The notes under the pieces were generated by a model. The model made no database searches. It saw nothing but the letters and a program-made list of their open reading frames with translations, and was not told where the DNA came from. Below, one piece after another: positions 25,401 through 26,792 of a stretch of DNA of 26,792 nt. The position numbers and the translations under genes are program-made. This stretch comes from Strongylocentrotus pallidus. Its lineage: Eukaryota > Echinodermata > Echinoidea > Camarodonta > Strongylocentrotidae. Position 1 is the stretch's first letter. Each line of letters opens with the position of its first letter. Location of the stretch: NCBI GenBank assembly GCA_030265145.1, contig JARBES010000131.1, forward strand, positions 27,262,654 to 27,289,445, given 5' to 3'.

Positions 25401-26792
25401 GTTGTCGTTTTCCTGCGTTCATCTAAACCAATTCTGTTTCATGATCGTGTGTCTGTTTTTCGAATGTGCTCAAAATGTATGAACTGGCTTATTACTGCAG
25501 GAGAAGAGAGAGAGAGAGAGTAAGAAATATCAGACGCAAATAAAAAATGAACCAAACACAGATTGATTGTATAACAACTCCTGTACATATAACTTTTATT
25601 GTGCAATATATGTACAGATATTATGTGACAAAAAACAAACAACACAAACCTCAGTATGTATAAACTCTCTCTCCATGGAAGTACATTATGGTGGCTTTAA
25701 AACAAAAATCATCCCACGATACATGTAGGTACTGCAGCCACATTTTACATTTTTTTAAATATTACAGAGTTGCACCCTGTGTAAATAAAGTTTTAAAATC
25801 AGAATTCATGAAGAAATATTTCATATTTTGTAATTCTACAACTTCTAGGATTCGTCCAAACCTTTTTTCGTTTTTAGTTCCTGATGGAAAATTTAGAAGT
25901 ATTTCTACAAGAAGAAAATGAAGGATTTGTAATATAGTTGAGATCTAAGATGACCTAATATCAATTTGGAAATTGAAGAAATTTTAGAAATTAGATAAAA
26001 ACGTAAGCTTTAGTGACGTATGTGTATCATGTCCAAGAGAAAGACATTTTCATAATTTTTTTCCAAAAAAATTCAAATTCATTTTGAAATTTAATTTGAA
26101 ATTTCAAATAACCAAGGACTACAAACATGAAATTTAGTTATTCCATTCTGCTGTAGCTAGAAAGAAAAAAACTTCAAAAAAAAAAGATATAAAACAACAT
26201 GAAATATTTCCTCGTACTGAGAATTTAGACCTGATAACTGTTCTTTTTAATTTTTCAAACATTTACAAAATCTGAAGAAAAAATATGCATTGTAGGTAAG
26301 AGATATAACATCACACAAATTTCAGCCAATGTGTGAAACTTTTTCATTCACTTTAATGCAAGCTTATAAATAAACATAAACTTGTTGATTATGATATGAT
26401 CTGACTATAACAGATATTTTCCATATAAGCTTGAGCCAAAGTTATTGGGTTTTGTACTTAGCGGGTAAACCCAACTGTGCTGCTAAGGGCTGATAGATAT
26501 GGAATGTTATCAACATTTTATAAGATATCATAATTATGAAGCTGATTTTTATAATTGTATACACTTGAGTGTTCTGATATAAATTAAGAAACAGCAATAA
26601 AACAAAGATAAAACACAGCACATATTAATTGTAAATTACTCAAAAATCATCATACATTTGTTTACCCATTCGATATTAAATTCTGATATAAAGTCAATAG
26701 CAACCACCTGTATAGAAAGACCACATTTCTGTTTCCCTTGGAGCAATGTTTCTCATTGAAACAATGTGTTAAAGTAAAGTTAACCTGTCTAT
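22482..26792 (+). other. 3' UTR and downstream AT-rich sequence
   Basis: No coding exon is recognised on either strand. The 3' UTR end cannot be fixed: AATAAA occurs at 25539, 26370 and 26596 and ATTAAA at 24594, none with a clear GU-rich follower. Short AG (25501-25520) and poly-A tracts are present. A partial TA-flanked-family element lies at the window edge. Confidence 0.7.
26690..26792. mobile_element. Partial TA-flanked-family element at window end
   Basis: CAACCACCTGTATAGAAAGA, TTTCTGTTTCCCTTGGAGCA and TTTCTCATTGAAACA match the order of motifs in 408-615 and 18300-18471. The element continues past the end of the window. Confidence 0.7.

Noticed and set aside
1-26792. CRISPR arrays, riboswitches, operons or other prokaryotic features; retroviral or LTR elements
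   Set aside because: The window is intron-exon eukaryotic DNA. The direct repeats are minisatellites, and no LTR pair or retroviral protein motif was seen.

Overview
The window is animal nuclear DNA. It is AT-rich, with short exons bounded by GT/AG splice sites, long introns, microsatellites, and many small dispersed repeats. The one gene I can support is the 3' part of a phosphoinositide-specific phospholipase C of the delta type, on the + strand. Coding sequence runs from 955 to the TAG stop at 22479-22481 in twelve exons, one of which is present twice. The protein resembles vertebrate PLC-delta. The repeat content (TA-flanked elements built from GACCACCTGTCTA-like units, GGGCCCTGTTTCATGAAAC-type palindromic elements, tRNA-derived SINE pieces, frequent ATGTACAT) suggests a marine invertebrate. 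A sea urchin is my best guess. This is inference, and amphioxus or a mollusc is not excluded.

Layout: 1-954 is intron upstream of the last X-domain exon, and it carries a tandem duplication that runs into that exon. Exons at 955-1040 and 1756-1838 finish the catalytic X domain. The exon at 2852-2986 starts with the second substrate-binding lysine and then encodes an acidic X-Y linker. Two 18-nt in-frame microexons (5303-5320 and 7814-7831) add charged residues to that linker. A 6.3-kb intron leads to an 88-nt exon that opens the Y domain. That exon occurs twice with identical sequence (14153-14240 and 17242-17329), inside a roughly 3-kb segment repeated in tandem on either side of a 100-N assembly gap. 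The Y domain continues at 18090-18269 and 18913-19020. The C2 domain follows at 19877-19938, 20646-20772, 21810-21959 and 22393-22481. From 22482 to the end the sequence is AT-rich 3' UTR or downstream DNA with no recognisable gene.

All exon phases join correctly when only one of the two 88-nt copies is used. Using both would create a TAA stop exactly at the join. The duplication is therefore either a false one, with two diverged alleles placed side by side, or a real mutually exclusive or poison exon pair. Known catalytic and calcium-binding residues are present wherever they can be checked, so the gene looks functional. The non-coding sequence holds several small mobile-element families, two minisatellites, pyrimidine tracts and a degenerate telomere-like hexamer array. 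No RNA gene, CRISPR array or prokaryotic-type feature was found.
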